A stretch of DNA of 64,000 nucleotides from Candidatus Poribacteria bacterium (GCA_022827885.1 JAJEIP010000011.1:61575-125574), one strand, 5' to 3'. Positions 18,742 to 28,436 are shown, counted from the stretch's first letter. Program-made: numbers and translations. The notes: generated from the sequence alone by a model not told the origin.

Positions 18742-18761
18742 CGGAATCTATAGAGGTAAAA

Positions 18762-18818
18762 ATGATTTTTTACGAAAAAAAGAAAGACGGTGTGGTTTTT
18801 GAAATACCAGAAGAATAG
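18762..18818 (+). other. Possible 18-aa peptide ORF between methyltransferase and AlkD genes
   Basis: ATG at 18762 preceded by GAGGTAAAA opens a frame encoding MIFYEKKKDGVVFEIPEE and stopping at TAG. It could be a small peptide gene or the stump of a lost gene, for example a restriction enzyme. Only the good ribosome binding site supports it. Confidence 0.25.
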
Positions 18819-18858
18819 AGAGGGGTGAAAGTATCCATCTGTTTCAAAAGTAATAATT

Positions 18859-19605
18859 ATGACTGACAACAACAAATTTAAAGAGAAACTAAAATCTCGA
18901 ATCGCAAAATTTGCGGATAAAAAAAGAAAATTATGGTTTGAAAATTATATCAAGCACGATACCAAATTTCGTGGCGTAGAAATCCGTACAATTACAACTG
19001 AATTAAAAGATTGGTATAAGTACGAAAGTATTGAACAATTTCCACTTGATGACCAATTAAACTTGGCACTTTCATTTTTTGAAGAGGACTATGCAGAAGA
19101 TAAACTTTCAGGTATTTTATTTTTGCAGCTCTATCTCTATAACAAATTCGATTACAAAGATTTGCTTTTGCGATTTGAATCAATTTTTGAGAACGGATAT
19201 ATTTACGATTGGAGTGTGTGCGATTGGTTCTGTATCAGAGTGTTGCGGCAGATGATAAAGGCAAATGGTAGAAAGTGCGCCGAAGCAATATCTGAATGGC
19301 ATACCGCAAATAATGTATGGCAAGCCAGATGCTCTGTTGTTGCTTTTACTACATTAACAAAGGAGAATAAATACACATCACTATTGTTGAAATCAAATGC
19401 GAAATTGATTAAGAGAGAAGAACGTTTTGCCAAAACTGCAGTCGGATGGATATTGCGGGAATTATCTAAGGTAGATAAACAAATAGTGGTAGATTTTATT
19501 GGGGAAAATCGTCCGTATTTTTCGCGAGAGAGTCACGAAAATGCGATAAAATACTTTGATAAAGACGAAAAGAAAAAGATGAGAGAATTATTACGGCAAA
19601 GCTAA
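18859..19605 (+). CDS. DNA alkylation repair protein (AlkD-like HEAT-repeat)
   Basis: All-helical protein of 248 aa resembling the AlkD family of DNA glycosylases, which excise positively charged N3- and N7-alkyl purines using tandem HEAT-like repeats. Visible landmarks include 'FRGVEIRTITTELKDWY', 'IYDWSVCDWFCIRVLRQMI' with the Trp-Asp region used by the family, 'NNVWQARCSVVAF' and 'RFAKTAVGWILRELSKVD'. The gene is clearly richer in A and T than its surroundings (many AAA and AAT codons), a sign of transfer. It follows the methyltransferase on the same strand with about 115 bp between. Confidence 0.8.
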   Translation: MTDNNKFKEKLKSRIAKFADKKRKLWFENYIKHDTKFRGVEIRTITTELKDWYKYESIEQFPLDDQLNLALSFFEEDYAEDKLSGILFLQLYLYNKFDYKDLLLRFESIFENGYIYDWSVCDWFCIRVLRQMIKANGRKCAEAISEWHTANNVWQARCSVVAFTTLTKENKYTSLLLKSNAKLIKREERFAKTAVGWILRELSKVDKQIVVDFIGENRPYFSRESHENAIKYFDKDEKKKMRELLRQS

Positions 19606-19667
19606 TAATTATTGGTATATTTTAGTCTACTGGATGCTTTTAAACATCTTACTCATAAACCCGACGT

Positions 19668-21473
19668 TTATCCTTTTGTTTCCTGCCCTTTGTATTGCAA
19701 CTGATACAACCGATAATAGATACCGTCCTGTTGTAATAACGCGTTGTGCGTGCCGGTCTCTCGGATTTCACCGCGATGCATCACGATAATTTTGTCCGCA
19801 TTTTGGATCGTCGAAAGTCGGTGGGCGATGACGACGGAGGTGCGATCTGCCATTAAACGCCGAAGTGCGTCCTCAATCAGGATTTCGGTTTCGGTGTCAA
19901 CGCTTGAGGTCGCTTCGTCGAGGATGAGGATACTCGGATCGGATGCCAAAGCCCGCGCAAAGGCGACCAACTGTTTCTGACCAACGGATAGTCCCCCGCC
20001 ATCCTCTTTGATCTCTGTGCCGTAGACCTGCGGCATCTTCTGAACGAACCGATCTAAATGCACGTCTTCCGCCGCACGTTTTATCCGCTCCGACGAGATT
20101 GACGGGTTCCCAAGACTGATATTCCGTTCGATAGAGTCAGAAAAGAGGAAGATATTCTGTTGCACAATGCTGACGGCTTCCCGTAATTCCTCGATATTCA
20201 TCTCTCGGATATCTACGCCGTCAATCAGGATCTGTCCCTTGTTAATTTCATAGAATCGACAGAGCAGATTGATGATGGAGGTTTTCCCAGCACCCGTATG
20301 CCCCACGAGTGCGACTTTTTCACCCGGTTTCACCTTAAATGAGACATCCCGCAAAACGTAGTCCTCCTCGTTGTAGGCGAACCAGACGTTTCGGAATTCA
20401 ATCTCACCTTTCAAAGTCTTGGTGCCGCTTTTAGAGGCAGCAGAGACGATAGAGGGTTGTGTATCCAGGAGCTGGAAGATGCGTTCAGCAGATGCCATCG
20501 CGTTTTGGAAGATGGTATATTTTTCACTGAGTTCTCGGATGGGCCAGAAGAAGCGTTCAGCGTAACGGATGAAGGCTAACAGCACGCCGAAACTCAGCGC
20601 GCCTTGCACAACCTGTCCACCCCCGTACCAGATAATGACGGCTATCGCAAGCGAAGCCGTCACTTCAATCAATGGGTGAAAAATTGAAAAATAGAAGATA
20701 CTTCGGAGGTTCGCAGCGAGGTATCTCCGGTTGCGCTCGTTAAAGCGGAGATGGCTCCGCCGCTCCTGTGCGAAAAGTTTCATCGTCGTCATACCCACGA
20801 TGTTTTCTTGCAAAAAAGCGTTGATCCGTGCGAGTTGTTTCCGTTGTTCCCGAAACGCACGCCGCGAATAAATCTGATAGACAAGCGTCGCACCGAAGAT
20901 GATTGGGATTACGGTGAACGTCACGAGTGCGAGCTTCCAGTTATAAAGGAGCATTGCCACCATGATGCCCAAAATCTGGAGCAGATTCGCGAAGACAGTA
21001 ATCACACCAGAGGCGAAAAGTTCGTTGAGGACCTGCACATCCCCCATGACACGCGTCATCAGTCTACCCACCGGATTTTTATCAAAAAATTGAACATCCA
21101 AGCGTTGCAGGTGTGAAAAGAGCGTTTGTCGTAGATCGTGCATCACGTGTTGCCCAATCATCTGCATGCGGTATTCCTCGAAGTAACTAAAGACGAACTC
21201 GCCAATCAATGCCACTACGGAAAAAATCAGGATCGTACTGAATCCTGCCAATATGCCCGGAGTGATGTGCTCGTCAATACCGCGCTGCCATAGATAGGGT
21301 CCAGCCAAGCGTGCAAGTGTATTCCCGACCATGAGGAATCCGATGATGAGCAGTTGGAATTTGTAGGGTTTGAGATACGCCAAGAGACGCCTCATCAGCA
21401 CCCGGTCATAAACTTTCCCGAGGTCTTGCTCTTCTTCACTATATTCGTATAATTCGCCTCCCATGCCGAACAT
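19668..21473 (-). CDS. ABC exporter half-transporter with canonical ATP site
   Basis: Type I ABC exporter subunit of 601 aa: six membrane helices (about 35-310), then a nucleotide-binding domain with Walker A 'GHTGAGKTS', Q-loop, signature 'LSVGQKQ', Walker B 'ILILDEATSSVD' with the catalytic glutamate, and the H-loop 'VIAHRLST'. The start was set at ATG 21473 because AAAGGAGG lies just upstream and the longer frame reads through a palindromic repeat. Together with the following gene it forms a heterodimer: its signature has V in place of the second G, while the partner has LDD at Walker B. Substrate unknown; likely lipid or drug efflux. Confidence 0.9.
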   Translation of the reverse strand: MFGMGGELYEYSEEEQDLGKVYDRVLMRRLLAYLKPYKFQLLIIGFLMVGNTLARLAGPYLWQRGIDEHITPGILAGFSTILIFSVVALIGEFVFSYFEEYRMQMIGQHVMHDLRQTLFSHLQRLDVQFFDKNPVGRLMTRVMGDVQVLNELFASGVITVFANLLQILGIMVAMLLYNWKLALVTFTVIPIIFGATLVYQIYSRRAFREQRKQLARINAFLQENIVGMTTMKLFAQERRSHLRFNERNRRYLAANLRSIFYFSIFHPLIEVTASLAIAVIIWYGGGQVVQGALSFGVLLAFIRYAERFFWPIRELSEKYTIFQNAMASAERIFQLLDTQPSIVSAASKSGTKTLKGEIEFRNVWFAYNEEDYVLRDVSFKVKPGEKVALVGHTGAGKTSIINLLCRFYEINKGQILIDGVDIREMNIEELREAVSIVQQNIFLFSDSIERNISLGNPSISSERIKRAAEDVHLDRFVQKMPQVYGTEIKEDGGGLSVGQKQLVAFARALASDPSILILDEATSSVDTETEILIEDALRRLMADRTSVVIAHRLSTIQNADKIIVMHRGEIRETGTHNALLQQDGIYYRLYQLQYKGQETKG

Positions 21474-21507
21474 AGGTGGATTCCTCCTTTGTAGTTCCTC
21501 AAGTTTC

Positions 21508-21585
21508 CAGTTACGGTAGGTGCGGTTTCTAACCGCACCGTATTCTCGCGTCCCGGTTAGGGTAGGTGCGGTTTCTAACCGCACT
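21508..21585. repeat. Two adjacent copies of the 'GGTAGGTGCGGTTTCTAACCGCACC' palindrome
   Basis: Two palindromes, at about 21510-21540 and 21554-21585, separated by a few unique bases, between two ABC exporter genes. An over-long reading of the 19668-21473 gene would translate them, which is why that start was rejected. Confidence 0.75.
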
Positions 21586-21628
21586 GGATTTATGATGGTT
21601 CAATGGCTATAGATTGTATAATGAAAGC

Positions 21629-23491
21629 TTAAAATTCCTCGAGTTCCTCTTGTAAGAGTTGTGTTTCGTAGATACCGGCGTAAATCCCGTTATGCGCAAT
21701 CAGTTGTTCGTGTGTGCCCGTTTCAACGATGCTCCCGTCATTGAGGACGATAATGTGGTCGGCGTTTTTGACGGTAGAGATGCGATGCGAAATGAGGATA
21801 GTCGTGCGGTTCTTCATAATTTCGTCGAGTCGGCTGAGAATGGTATCCTCCGTCTGCGTGTCCACGTTTGCGAAGGCATCATCAAGGATAAGGATTTTGG
21901 GTTTGATGATGATGGCGCGCGCCAGCGCGCTCCGTTGGCGTTGCCCACCTGAAATCGTTATCCCACGTTCACCGAGGAAGGTCTCCAATCCGTCAGGGAA
22001 TTCCTCAATTTGTGCGAGAAGGTCTGCGGAGTGTGCCGCTGCTTTCACTTCTTCATCGTCCGCTGCTTCGAGACCGTAGGTAATATTGTTTCGCAGATAG
22101 TCTGAGAAGAGAAAAGGTTCCTGCTCTACAAATCCGATATTGGAACGAAGCACGTTTAGCGGTATGTCCTGAATGTCCACACCGTCGATAAAGATCGTGC
22201 CACGTTCTGCTTGACGAATACGTGGAATGAGGTTGACGAGCGTAGATTTCCCAGACCCTGTCCCGCCGACAATCGCGAGCGTCATGCCACGCCCAATTTT
22301 AAGGTTGATGTCTTTGAGGACGGGCGTTCCGTCCGGGTAATCAAAATTCAGGTTTCTAAACTCAATTTCGCCTTCAATGTTTTTGATACCCCATTTCACC
22401 TGCTCACCGTCGAAGATTTCTGGCTTTTCATTGAGGACTGCGTTCATCCGATCCATGGACGCGGCACCGCGTTCAAAGGTGTTGACAATGAAACCGAGGG
22501 TTATCATCGGACGGACGAGCATCATGAGATAGGCACTGAACGCCACAAAATCGCCGAGAGTAATCTTCTCTTCAATGACATGGAGTCCACCCATCCAGAG
22601 GAGAACCACACCTCCAATACCGGGTAGAAAGCGGAAGAGCGGGAAAAAGAACGTCATCAATCGGATTTGTCGGTGATTGCGTTCGACAAACTCGTGATTC
22701 AGTTCCCCGAAATGCTCAATCTCACTCGCCTCAAGCGTATAGGCTTTCACAACCCGCACACCGGACAAATTCTCCTGGACCTTGGTATTCAACGTTGAGA
22801 ACGCCTCTTGGATACTTTCATAGTGGGCATGCAACCGTTTTCCAAGAGAACGAATCAAAATCGCAAGGATTGGATAGGGCAGCAAAGTGACAACCGTTAG
22901 CGTTGCATCAATCTGTAGCATGATAGTGAGTGCAAGTCCGAAAAACACTATCGCGTCAGCGGTGTACATGATCGCACTGCTCAGGACCATCCTGATAGCG
23001 TTTAAGTCGCTGGTGGCGCGGGTCATCAGATCGCCAGTGCGGACGTTATCGTAATAGGAGGCGGAGAGTTTTTGGAGATGGAGAAAGAAGTCTGCGCGGA
23101 GGTGAAACTCCATCTGTCGAGCGACCCCTTGGATGATGCGGCGTTGGGCGAAGCGAAGGATACCGGCAAAAAGCGCGACCCCAAAGATAAGGAGTCCGAA
23201 AAAAAGGATACGCCGCGGGGATACTGTAAAGTTTGGGTCCTCAATCGCGAGCTGTAGTTCGTCAAAAACCCTTTGCAGGATCTCTGGGCTGATCAGCAAA
23301 AGTCCATTCGTCAAAACCACGAGGCAGAAGCTGATGGCAATGGCGTATCGATACCGAATAACATACTTCTTGAGACCTAATAGACTGCGAATGATGTGAC
23401 TCCTTTCCGACGGATACGTTTTGCGACGTGGCGTTGTGTTAAGAGGGTGTTTCTTATTTTGACGTGAATTTCGGCTATCTGTATTAATCAA
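21629..23491 (-). CDS. ABC exporter half-transporter with degenerate ATP site
   Basis: Type I ABC exporter subunit, about 620 aa. Six membrane helices are followed by a nucleotide-binding domain with Walker A 'GGTGSGKST', signature 'ISGGQRQ', Walker B 'ILILDDAFANVD' and H-loop 'LISHRIST'. The residue after Walker B is aspartate instead of the catalytic glutamate, exactly as in degenerate sites of heterodimeric exporters such as TM287/288. No ATG lies near the conserved start; a TTG at 23491 preceded by AGGAGT fits best, whereas the ATG at 23605 would read through a palindromic repeat. Probably co-transcribed ahead of the partner gene at 19668-21473. Confidence 0.88.
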   Translation of the reverse strand: MINTDSRNSRQNKKHPLNTTPRRKTYPSERSHIIRSLLGLKKYVIRYRYAIAISFCLVVLTNGLLLISPEILQRVFDELQLAIEDPNFTVSPRRILFFGLLIFGVALFAGILRFAQRRIIQGVARQMEFHLRADFFLHLQKLSASYYDNVRTGDLMTRATSDLNAIRMVLSSAIMYTADAIVFFGLALTIMLQIDATLTVVTLLPYPILAILIRSLGKRLHAHYESIQEAFSTLNTKVQENLSGVRVVKAYTLEASEIEHFGELNHEFVERNHRQIRLMTFFFPLFRFLPGIGGVVLLWMGGLHVIEEKITLGDFVAFSAYLMMLVRPMITLGFIVNTFERGAASMDRMNAVLNEKPEIFDGEQVKWGIKNIEGEIEFRNLNFDYPDGTPVLKDINLKIGRGMTLAIVGGTGSGKSTLVNLIPRIRQAERGTIFIDGVDIQDIPLNVLRSNIGFVEQEPFLFSDYLRNNITYGLEAADDEEVKAAAHSADLLAQIEEFPDGLETFLGERGITISGGQRQRSALARAIIIKPKILILDDAFANVDTQTEDTILSRLDEIMKNRTTILISHRISTVKNADHIIVLNDGSIVETGTHEQLIAHNGIYAGIYETQLLQEELEEF

Positions 23492-23547
23492 GTTTTCGGT
23501 ACTCCTAAAAAGTCGTTTCCTGTAAACGTAAACTGTGCCCGCGCCCT

Positions 23548-23583
23548 CTGTCACCTGTAGGAGCGAGCTGTGCTCGCGATCCT
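23548..23583. repeat. Short palindrome 'GTAGGAGCGAGCTGTGCTCGCGATCC'
   Basis: GCGAGC and GCTCGC arms around a 3-base loop (TGT) within a stretch of the same general kind as the other REP-like palindromes here. Only this copy is seen in the window. Confidence 0.5.
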
Positions 23584-23700
23584 GCCAGAACGCGTGAAGG
23601 TGCATCCGAGAATGTGTGTAAATAAATCAGTATCTGTTCATAGTATAGTCCGCCTCTGTAACTGTTATGATACCCTCAGAACTTTCATCAAGGAGTCGAT

Positions 23701-25755
23701 ATGAAACAAAACCGAAAACCTGTACCCTTTCATGTTGTGCAGGGGGACACTGAAGGAACTACATGGGCACTACCTGATGGGGCGATTGCTCGATTGGGAA
23801 AAGGAGAACACAAAACTCCTGGGGGTGACGTGAAACTCTCCCCGAATGGCACGTATTTCGCGACTGCAACCAGCGTTGGACTCTGGTGGTATGATGTGTC
23901 CTCTATGTCTCCTATCGCACTGTGGGAAACAGAAAGGGGCGGGATTAACGCTATTGATTTCTCATCGGATGGCAAGCGCATTTCTATCGCTAATTGGGAC
24001 GGTATCCTTAAAGTGATGGAGGTTCAAAGCAGTGAGATCATCACTCAGATAGAAAAGCAAGATAGATACGTACATATTGTCTGCTCACCCGACAGCAGCA
24101 AGTGGGTGGTTGCCGATTCGAGCGGTATCATTCAAGTTATAGACGTTAAAACCGGTCAGTGCCTTGCGTCGATGGATCGAGGGGCGCACGAATTCCAATC
24201 AAATGATGTTTCGCAACTGGAATTTTCGCCTAATGGACAGTACATCGCCGGTACCGTAGAAAATCCTGAACTTTATCGTGATCGTAAGGTCATTAATCCT
24301 GACTCAGAAGGGTGGCAAACTTACGTCTGGCATTCAAAGACCGGAGGGCAATTGGTTAAATTCGCAGGCAGGAATTTTGCTTTTTCTCCAGATAGTCGGT
24401 TGCTGGCGTGTGCTACACCCGACGAAACAGTGAATAATGCCAATAGCGTTCCGTGCTTCATCTCGGTGTATGATGTGGTGAAGGGTGAACGTATTGCTTG
24501 CTTCGCTGCGCACAGTCATTGGGTGCACACTGTTGCCTTTTCCCCGTGTGGTCAGTTTCTTGCATCAAGTGATACAGACAAAACGCTATATGTATGGGAT
24601 CTAGCGAAGTGGACACTGAAAGAGGCTTATGCGGACTGTGGCACTCCATTTTATACTCAGGATGGTAGGCTACTTACCGTCATGCCGCGCCGTGGAAATA
24701 TCGAAGTCTGGGACGTGGAACACCGTGAAAAACCACAGACAATCGAGCGTCAATTTGGGAGTCTTGGTCATAAATGGTTTTCAAAATGCCCACAAGTGGC
24801 TATTGCTCATGCACTATCCGACAACGGGATAAAAGGCGATGCACAAACATTCTCGACCCTTCGTGAACCGACCATCTTTCCGGATCCGATACTGTTTCTA
24901 CCCGATGGAGAAACACTTGTGAGTAGGAGTGATACCACAGGGATCGTGTTATGGAATGTTAAAGGTAAGCATGCACAAAAAACATTACTGAAGGATATAC
25001 GTATCGCCTCTTTTACTGTTTTGCCGTGTGGAAACGTATTCGCTGCCCATATCGAGGACAACGTTCGTGTATGGGATGCTAAAAAACCTAATGAACCGAT
25101 CGCTGAATTCACTGAACAGACACGATTGACCTGGCGTATAGCATTCGCACCGACGAGCGATCGACTTGCGGTTGGAAGTAGAGAAGGTACAATCTATCTA
25201 TACGATTTCAAACGAAATGAGAAGTTGAAACCTCTCGTAGGGCACATAGGTTTCATCTGGTCAGTATCCTTCTCACCAGACGGCAAACGGCTCGTAAGCG
25301 GTTCGGATGATAGAACTGCCCGACTGTGGGATGTTGAATCCAGTGAAGAAATTGCTACATTGCTTTTGGACGAACCTTGTACACTTATGGCGATAGCGTT
25401 TTCACCGTGTGGTAGCGTGATTGCAGGTGGAATGTTCGGAGAACTCCGTTTGTGGTGTGTCGAAACCCTGACAATGCTTTTTGCGATACCACAACCGCAG
25501 ACACAGAAGCCGTACGCCTTAGCATTTTCGCCGTGTGGTAAGTATCTCGCATCAGGCACTTGGTGGCAGAAGGGGATGGAGAAAATGGCAATTAGGCTAT
25601 GGGATGTTGCAACTGGTGAGAATGTTGCTACCTTCTGGGGACATACGACCGATATTCAATCGCTGGCATTCTCGCCAGACAGTAAACTTCTGGTAAGTGG
25701 TGGTTTTGATCGCACCATCCTCCTTTGGGATTTGAAACCCTTTATCAATTCTTAA
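23701..25755 (+). CDS. WD40 repeat protein, about 14 blades (two propellers)
   Basis: Protein of 684 aa made almost wholly of WD40 repeats. I count about 14 blades, each with the 'AFSPDGK.L.SGS.D..I.LWD' pattern (for example 'WSVSFSPDGKRLVSGSDDRTARLWDV'), enough for two seven-bladed beta-propellers. There is no signal peptide, membrane helix or catalytic domain, so it is probably a cytoplasmic scaffold or interaction platform. AGGAG six bases before the ATG supports the start. The N-terminal seven blades are more degenerate than the C-terminal ones. No clear partner is seen next to it. Confidence 0.9.
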   Translation: MKQNRKPVPFHVVQGDTEGTTWALPDGAIARLGKGEHKTPGGDVKLSPNGTYFATATSVGLWWYDVSSMSPIALWETERGGINAIDFSSDGKRISIANWDGILKVMEVQSSEIITQIEKQDRYVHIVCSPDSSKWVVADSSGIIQVIDVKTGQCLASMDRGAHEFQSNDVSQLEFSPNGQYIAGTVENPELYRDRKVINPDSEGWQTYVWHSKTGGQLVKFAGRNFAFSPDSRLLACATPDETVNNANSVPCFISVYDVVKGERIACFAAHSHWVHTVAFSPCGQFLASSDTDKTLYVWDLAKWTLKEAYADCGTPFYTQDGRLLTVMPRRGNIEVWDVEHREKPQTIERQFGSLGHKWFSKCPQVAIAHALSDNGIKGDAQTFSTLREPTIFPDPILFLPDGETLVSRSDTTGIVLWNVKGKHAQKTLLKDIRIASFTVLPCGNVFAAHIEDNVRVWDAKKPNEPIAEFTEQTRLTWRIAFAPTSDRLAVGSREGTIYLYDFKRNEKLKPLVGHIGFIWSVSFSPDGKRLVSGSDDRTARLWDVESSEEIATLLLDEPCTLMAIAFSPCGSVIAGGMFGELRLWCVETLTMLFAIPQPQTQKPYALAFSPCGKYLASGTWWQKGMEKMAIRLWDVATGENVATFWGHTTDIQSLAFSPDSKLLVSGGFDRTILLWDLKPFINS

Positions 25756-25822
25756 AGCCCATGGAATGTGAGATTCTATTTCCCTCCAAATTCAGTCCTT
25801 TATACCTACCTTTATTTTTCTG

Positions 25823-25852
25823 TTGACACCATTATCCCCTGCAATATATGAT
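25823..25852 (+). promoter_or_regulatory. Promoter of gnd
   Basis: TTGACA at 25823-25828, 18-base spacer, TATGAT at 25847-25852. The -10 box covers the upstream ATG at 25848, so that ATG cannot be the start codon of gnd. Confidence 0.65.
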
Positions 25853-25886
25853 ATGCAAAACACACTCTCATAGGGGGAAAATAGAT

Positions 25887-27350
25887 TTGGCGGCAGATAT
25901 TGGACTCATCGGATTAGCAGTGATGGGCGAGAACCTCGCCCTGAACATGGAAAGCAAAGGGTTTGAGGTGGCGGTTTTCAACCGGACGGTCTCACGGGTA
26001 GATGCTTTCATGGCAGGTGCTGCGAAGGACAAAAATGTCACAGGGGCGCATTCCATTCCAGAACTCATTGGGAAGTTAGACAGTCCCCGAAAAATTATCT
26101 TGATGGTGAAAGCAGGCGAACCCGTTGATGCGTTTATAGGGCAATTGGTCCCGTATCTTTCAAAGGGTGACCTCATTATTGACGGCGGAAACTCCAATTT
26201 CAACGACACTGTCCGTCGGCATGCGACGTTGGCGGAACAGGACATTCTCTTTATCGGCACGGGTATCTCCGGTGGCGAAGAAGGCGCACTCAAAGGACCG
26301 GCGATGATGCCGGGCGGTTCAGCCGAGGCTTACGCACTCGTGGAACCGATCTTTACGAAAATCGCAGCACAGGTGGAAGGCACACCGTGTTGCTCCTATA
26401 TCGGACCCGATGGTGCCGGGCATTACGTCAAGATGGTGCATAACGGTATCGAATACGGCGACATGCAGCTGATATGTGAAGCCTACTCCCTGATGAAAGG
26501 CATCTTGGGCATGAACGCCGACGAGATGCACGAAGTCTTCAGCGAATGGAATCGGGGTGAATTAAATTCTTACCTCATCGAAATTACCGCAGACATCTTC
26601 ACACAACTCGATAAGAGCGGCACGCCTTTCGTTGATGTCGTGCTCGACCAAGCGGGGCAGAAAGGCACCGGTAAATGGACGAGTATCTCAGCACTGGATC
26701 TCGGTATCTCGGCACCAACAATCGCGGAGGCGGTTTTTGCGCGGTGTATCTCTGCCGTTAAAAGCGAACGCGTCGCCGCAGAACAGGTGATTCAAGGACC
26801 CGCTGGCACCTATCAAGGCGACCGGGACGAGGCACTCAAAGCGATTCACGACGCACTTTACGCCGCGAAAATCTGCTCTTATGCCCAAGGTTTCGCCTTG
26901 ATGCGGGAGGCAAGCGAGGAGTTTGGATGGGATTTGGACCTCGGCACGATTAGTCTCGGATGGCGTGGCGGATGTATCATTCGGGCAAAGTTCCTACATC
27001 GGATCGCAGAGGCGTTTGAACGGAATCCTGATCTGCCGAACCTTATGCTGGATTCCTACTTCCGAGAGGTGCTTGAAACCGCACAACCCAACTGGCGAAG
27101 TGTCATCGGCACAGCCACCCAGCTCGGTGTCCCTATTCCGGCATTCAGTTCCGCTTTAGCCTATTTCGATAGTTACCGCAGCGGCAGACTTTCTGCGAAC
27201 CTGATTCAGGCGATGCGCGACTACTTCGGGGCACACACCTACCACAAACTCGATGCAGATGGAAACACCGTTCTCGGTGAGGGTGGGGAACCAACGGTAT
27301 TCCATACCGAATGGATGCTGGAAGGCCGCCCGGAAGTTGTTGTTGAATAA
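25887..27350 (+). CDS. gnd: 6-phosphogluconate dehydrogenase, decarboxylating
   Basis: Enzyme of 487 aa that oxidises and decarboxylates 6-phosphogluconate to ribulose-5-phosphate, the NADPH-yielding step of the pentose phosphate pathway. The N-terminal Rossmann fold has 'IGLIGLAVMGENLALNM' and the NADP-preferring 'FNRTVSR'. The catalytic stretch is 'GTGISGGEEGALKGPAMMPGG', with 'HYVKMVHNGIEYGDMQLI' carrying the essential lysine. The start was set at a TTG at 25887 with AGGGGG nine bases upstream, because the ATG at 25848 lies inside the likely -10 box. Followed after about 60 bp by a HAD hydrolase gene on the same strand. Confidence 0.96.
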   Translation: MAADIGLIGLAVMGENLALNMESKGFEVAVFNRTVSRVDAFMAGAAKDKNVTGAHSIPELIGKLDSPRKIILMVKAGEPVDAFIGQLVPYLSKGDLIIDGGNSNFNDTVRRHATLAEQDILFIGTGISGGEEGALKGPAMMPGGSAEAYALVEPIFTKIAAQVEGTPCCSYIGPDGAGHYVKMVHNGIEYGDMQLICEAYSLMKGILGMNADEMHEVFSEWNRGELNSYLIEITADIFTQLDKSGTPFVDVVLDQAGQKGTGKWTSISALDLGISAPTIAEAVFARCISAVKSERVAAEQVIQGPAGTYQGDRDEALKAIHDALYAAKICSYAQGFALMREASEEFGWDLDLGTISLGWRGGCIIRAKFLHRIAEAFERNPDLPNLMLDSYFREVLETAQPNWRSVIGTATQLGVPIPAFSSALAYFDSYRSGRLSANLIQAMRDYFGAHTYHKLDADGNTVLGEGGEPTVFHTEWMLEGRPEVVVE

Positions 27351-27413
27351 AGTAGCAGGCACGCTCCGTCGTGCCGTAGCCCAAGACACTGAGCGTTTTT
27401 GAAAGGAAAATAC

Positions 27414-28310
27414 ATGGCGCAAGAAGCACAACAGGCATTATACGATTTTGAACCCCAACACGAGTTTTTCGTTGGAATTGATTCTGACGGGTGTGTCTTC
27501 AATAGCATGGAGGTCAAACACAACGACTGTTTCAGCGTGAACCTCGTCAAACATTTCGGTTTGGCATCTCTTTCGCGACAGGTGCATCAGGCATGGGATT
27601 TCGTAAATCTCTATTCAAAGACGCGTGGCACGAACCGGTTTAAGGCGATCCTGCTGGTCTGCGATTTCTTGCGCGAGATGCCACTCGTGCAAAAGATGGG
27701 GGTTGCCGTGCCAGAACTGTCGCACCTCCGGGAATGGTCGGAAACGGAGACGAAACTCGGTAACCCCGCACTGCAAGCCGCAATTGACAGCGCAACGGGG
27801 GAACGGCTTGACGAATTAAGCCAAGTGATGGCGTGGAGTCTCGGGGTGAACGAAAGCGTCGCGGAGATTGTCTACAACCTCCCACCCTTTCCTGGGGTGC
27901 GCGAGACGTTGCAACGACTTCAGGGCAAATCGGATGTCATCGTCGTCTCCGCGACGCCGGATGAGGCACTCATCCGAGAGTGGGCTGAACACGAGGTTGA
28001 CGCCTACGTTGCCCTGATTGCCGGACAGGAGATGGGGACAAAAACAGAGCATCTCACGATAACCACGAAAGACCGGTATCCCGAAAACCACGTCTTAATG
28101 CTCGGTGATTCACCCGGCGACCTGAAAGCCGCAAGGGATGTCGGGGCATTGTTCTTCCCCATCAATCCCGGTTCCGAGGACACATCGTGGCAACTCTTCC
28201 TTGATGAAGCGATGGATAAATTCTTCAACGGGCAATACGCCGGTGCTTATGAAGACGCGTTAATTGATAAATTTCAGGAATTGTTGCCAGAAACCCCTCC
28301 GTGGCAATAA
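27414..28310 (+). CDS. HAD superfamily hydrolase
   Basis: Protein of 298 aa with HAD motif I 'FVGIDSDGCVFNSM' (nucleophile Asp, then Asp two residues on), a helical cap of about 130 residues, motif II at 'VIVVSATPDEAL', motif III lysine near 'GTKTEHL', and motif IV 'VLMLGDSPGDLKAA'. Probably a phosphatase on a small metabolite; the gnd neighbour hints at a sugar phosphate but does not prove it. AAAGGA just before the ATG at 27414 supports this start over an upstream TTG. Confidence 0.85.
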   Translation: MAQEAQQALYDFEPQHEFFVGIDSDGCVFNSMEVKHNDCFSVNLVKHFGLASLSRQVHQAWDFVNLYSKTRGTNRFKAILLVCDFLREMPLVQKMGVAVPELSHLREWSETETKLGNPALQAAIDSATGERLDELSQVMAWSLGVNESVAEIVYNLPPFPGVRETLQRLQGKSDVIVVSATPDEALIREWAEHEVDAYVALIAGQEMGTKTEHLTITTKDRYPENHVLMLGDSPGDLKAARDVGALFFPINPGSEDTSWQLFLDEAMDKFFNGQYAGAYEDALIDKFQELLPETPPWQ

Positions 28311-28436
28311 AAAAGAGGGAGGGATGGAAGAACGGGAAAGTAGTAGGCAAACTCCGCTTTGCCGTCCACGGAAGGATGGGACGTGTGCTTGTCCGCTGCT
28401 ACCTTTTTACTCTCCTAATCGCTTATTTATACATTT

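Noticed and set aside
21474..21584. Extra 37 residues at the N-terminus of the ABC exporter
   Set aside because: They would be translated from a palindromic repeat; ATG 21473 has AAAGGAGG just upstream.
25848..25886. Longer N-terminus of gnd from ATG 25848
   Set aside because: The ATG lies inside the probable -10 box and the added residues are not typical for the family; TTG 25887 has AGGGGG upstream.
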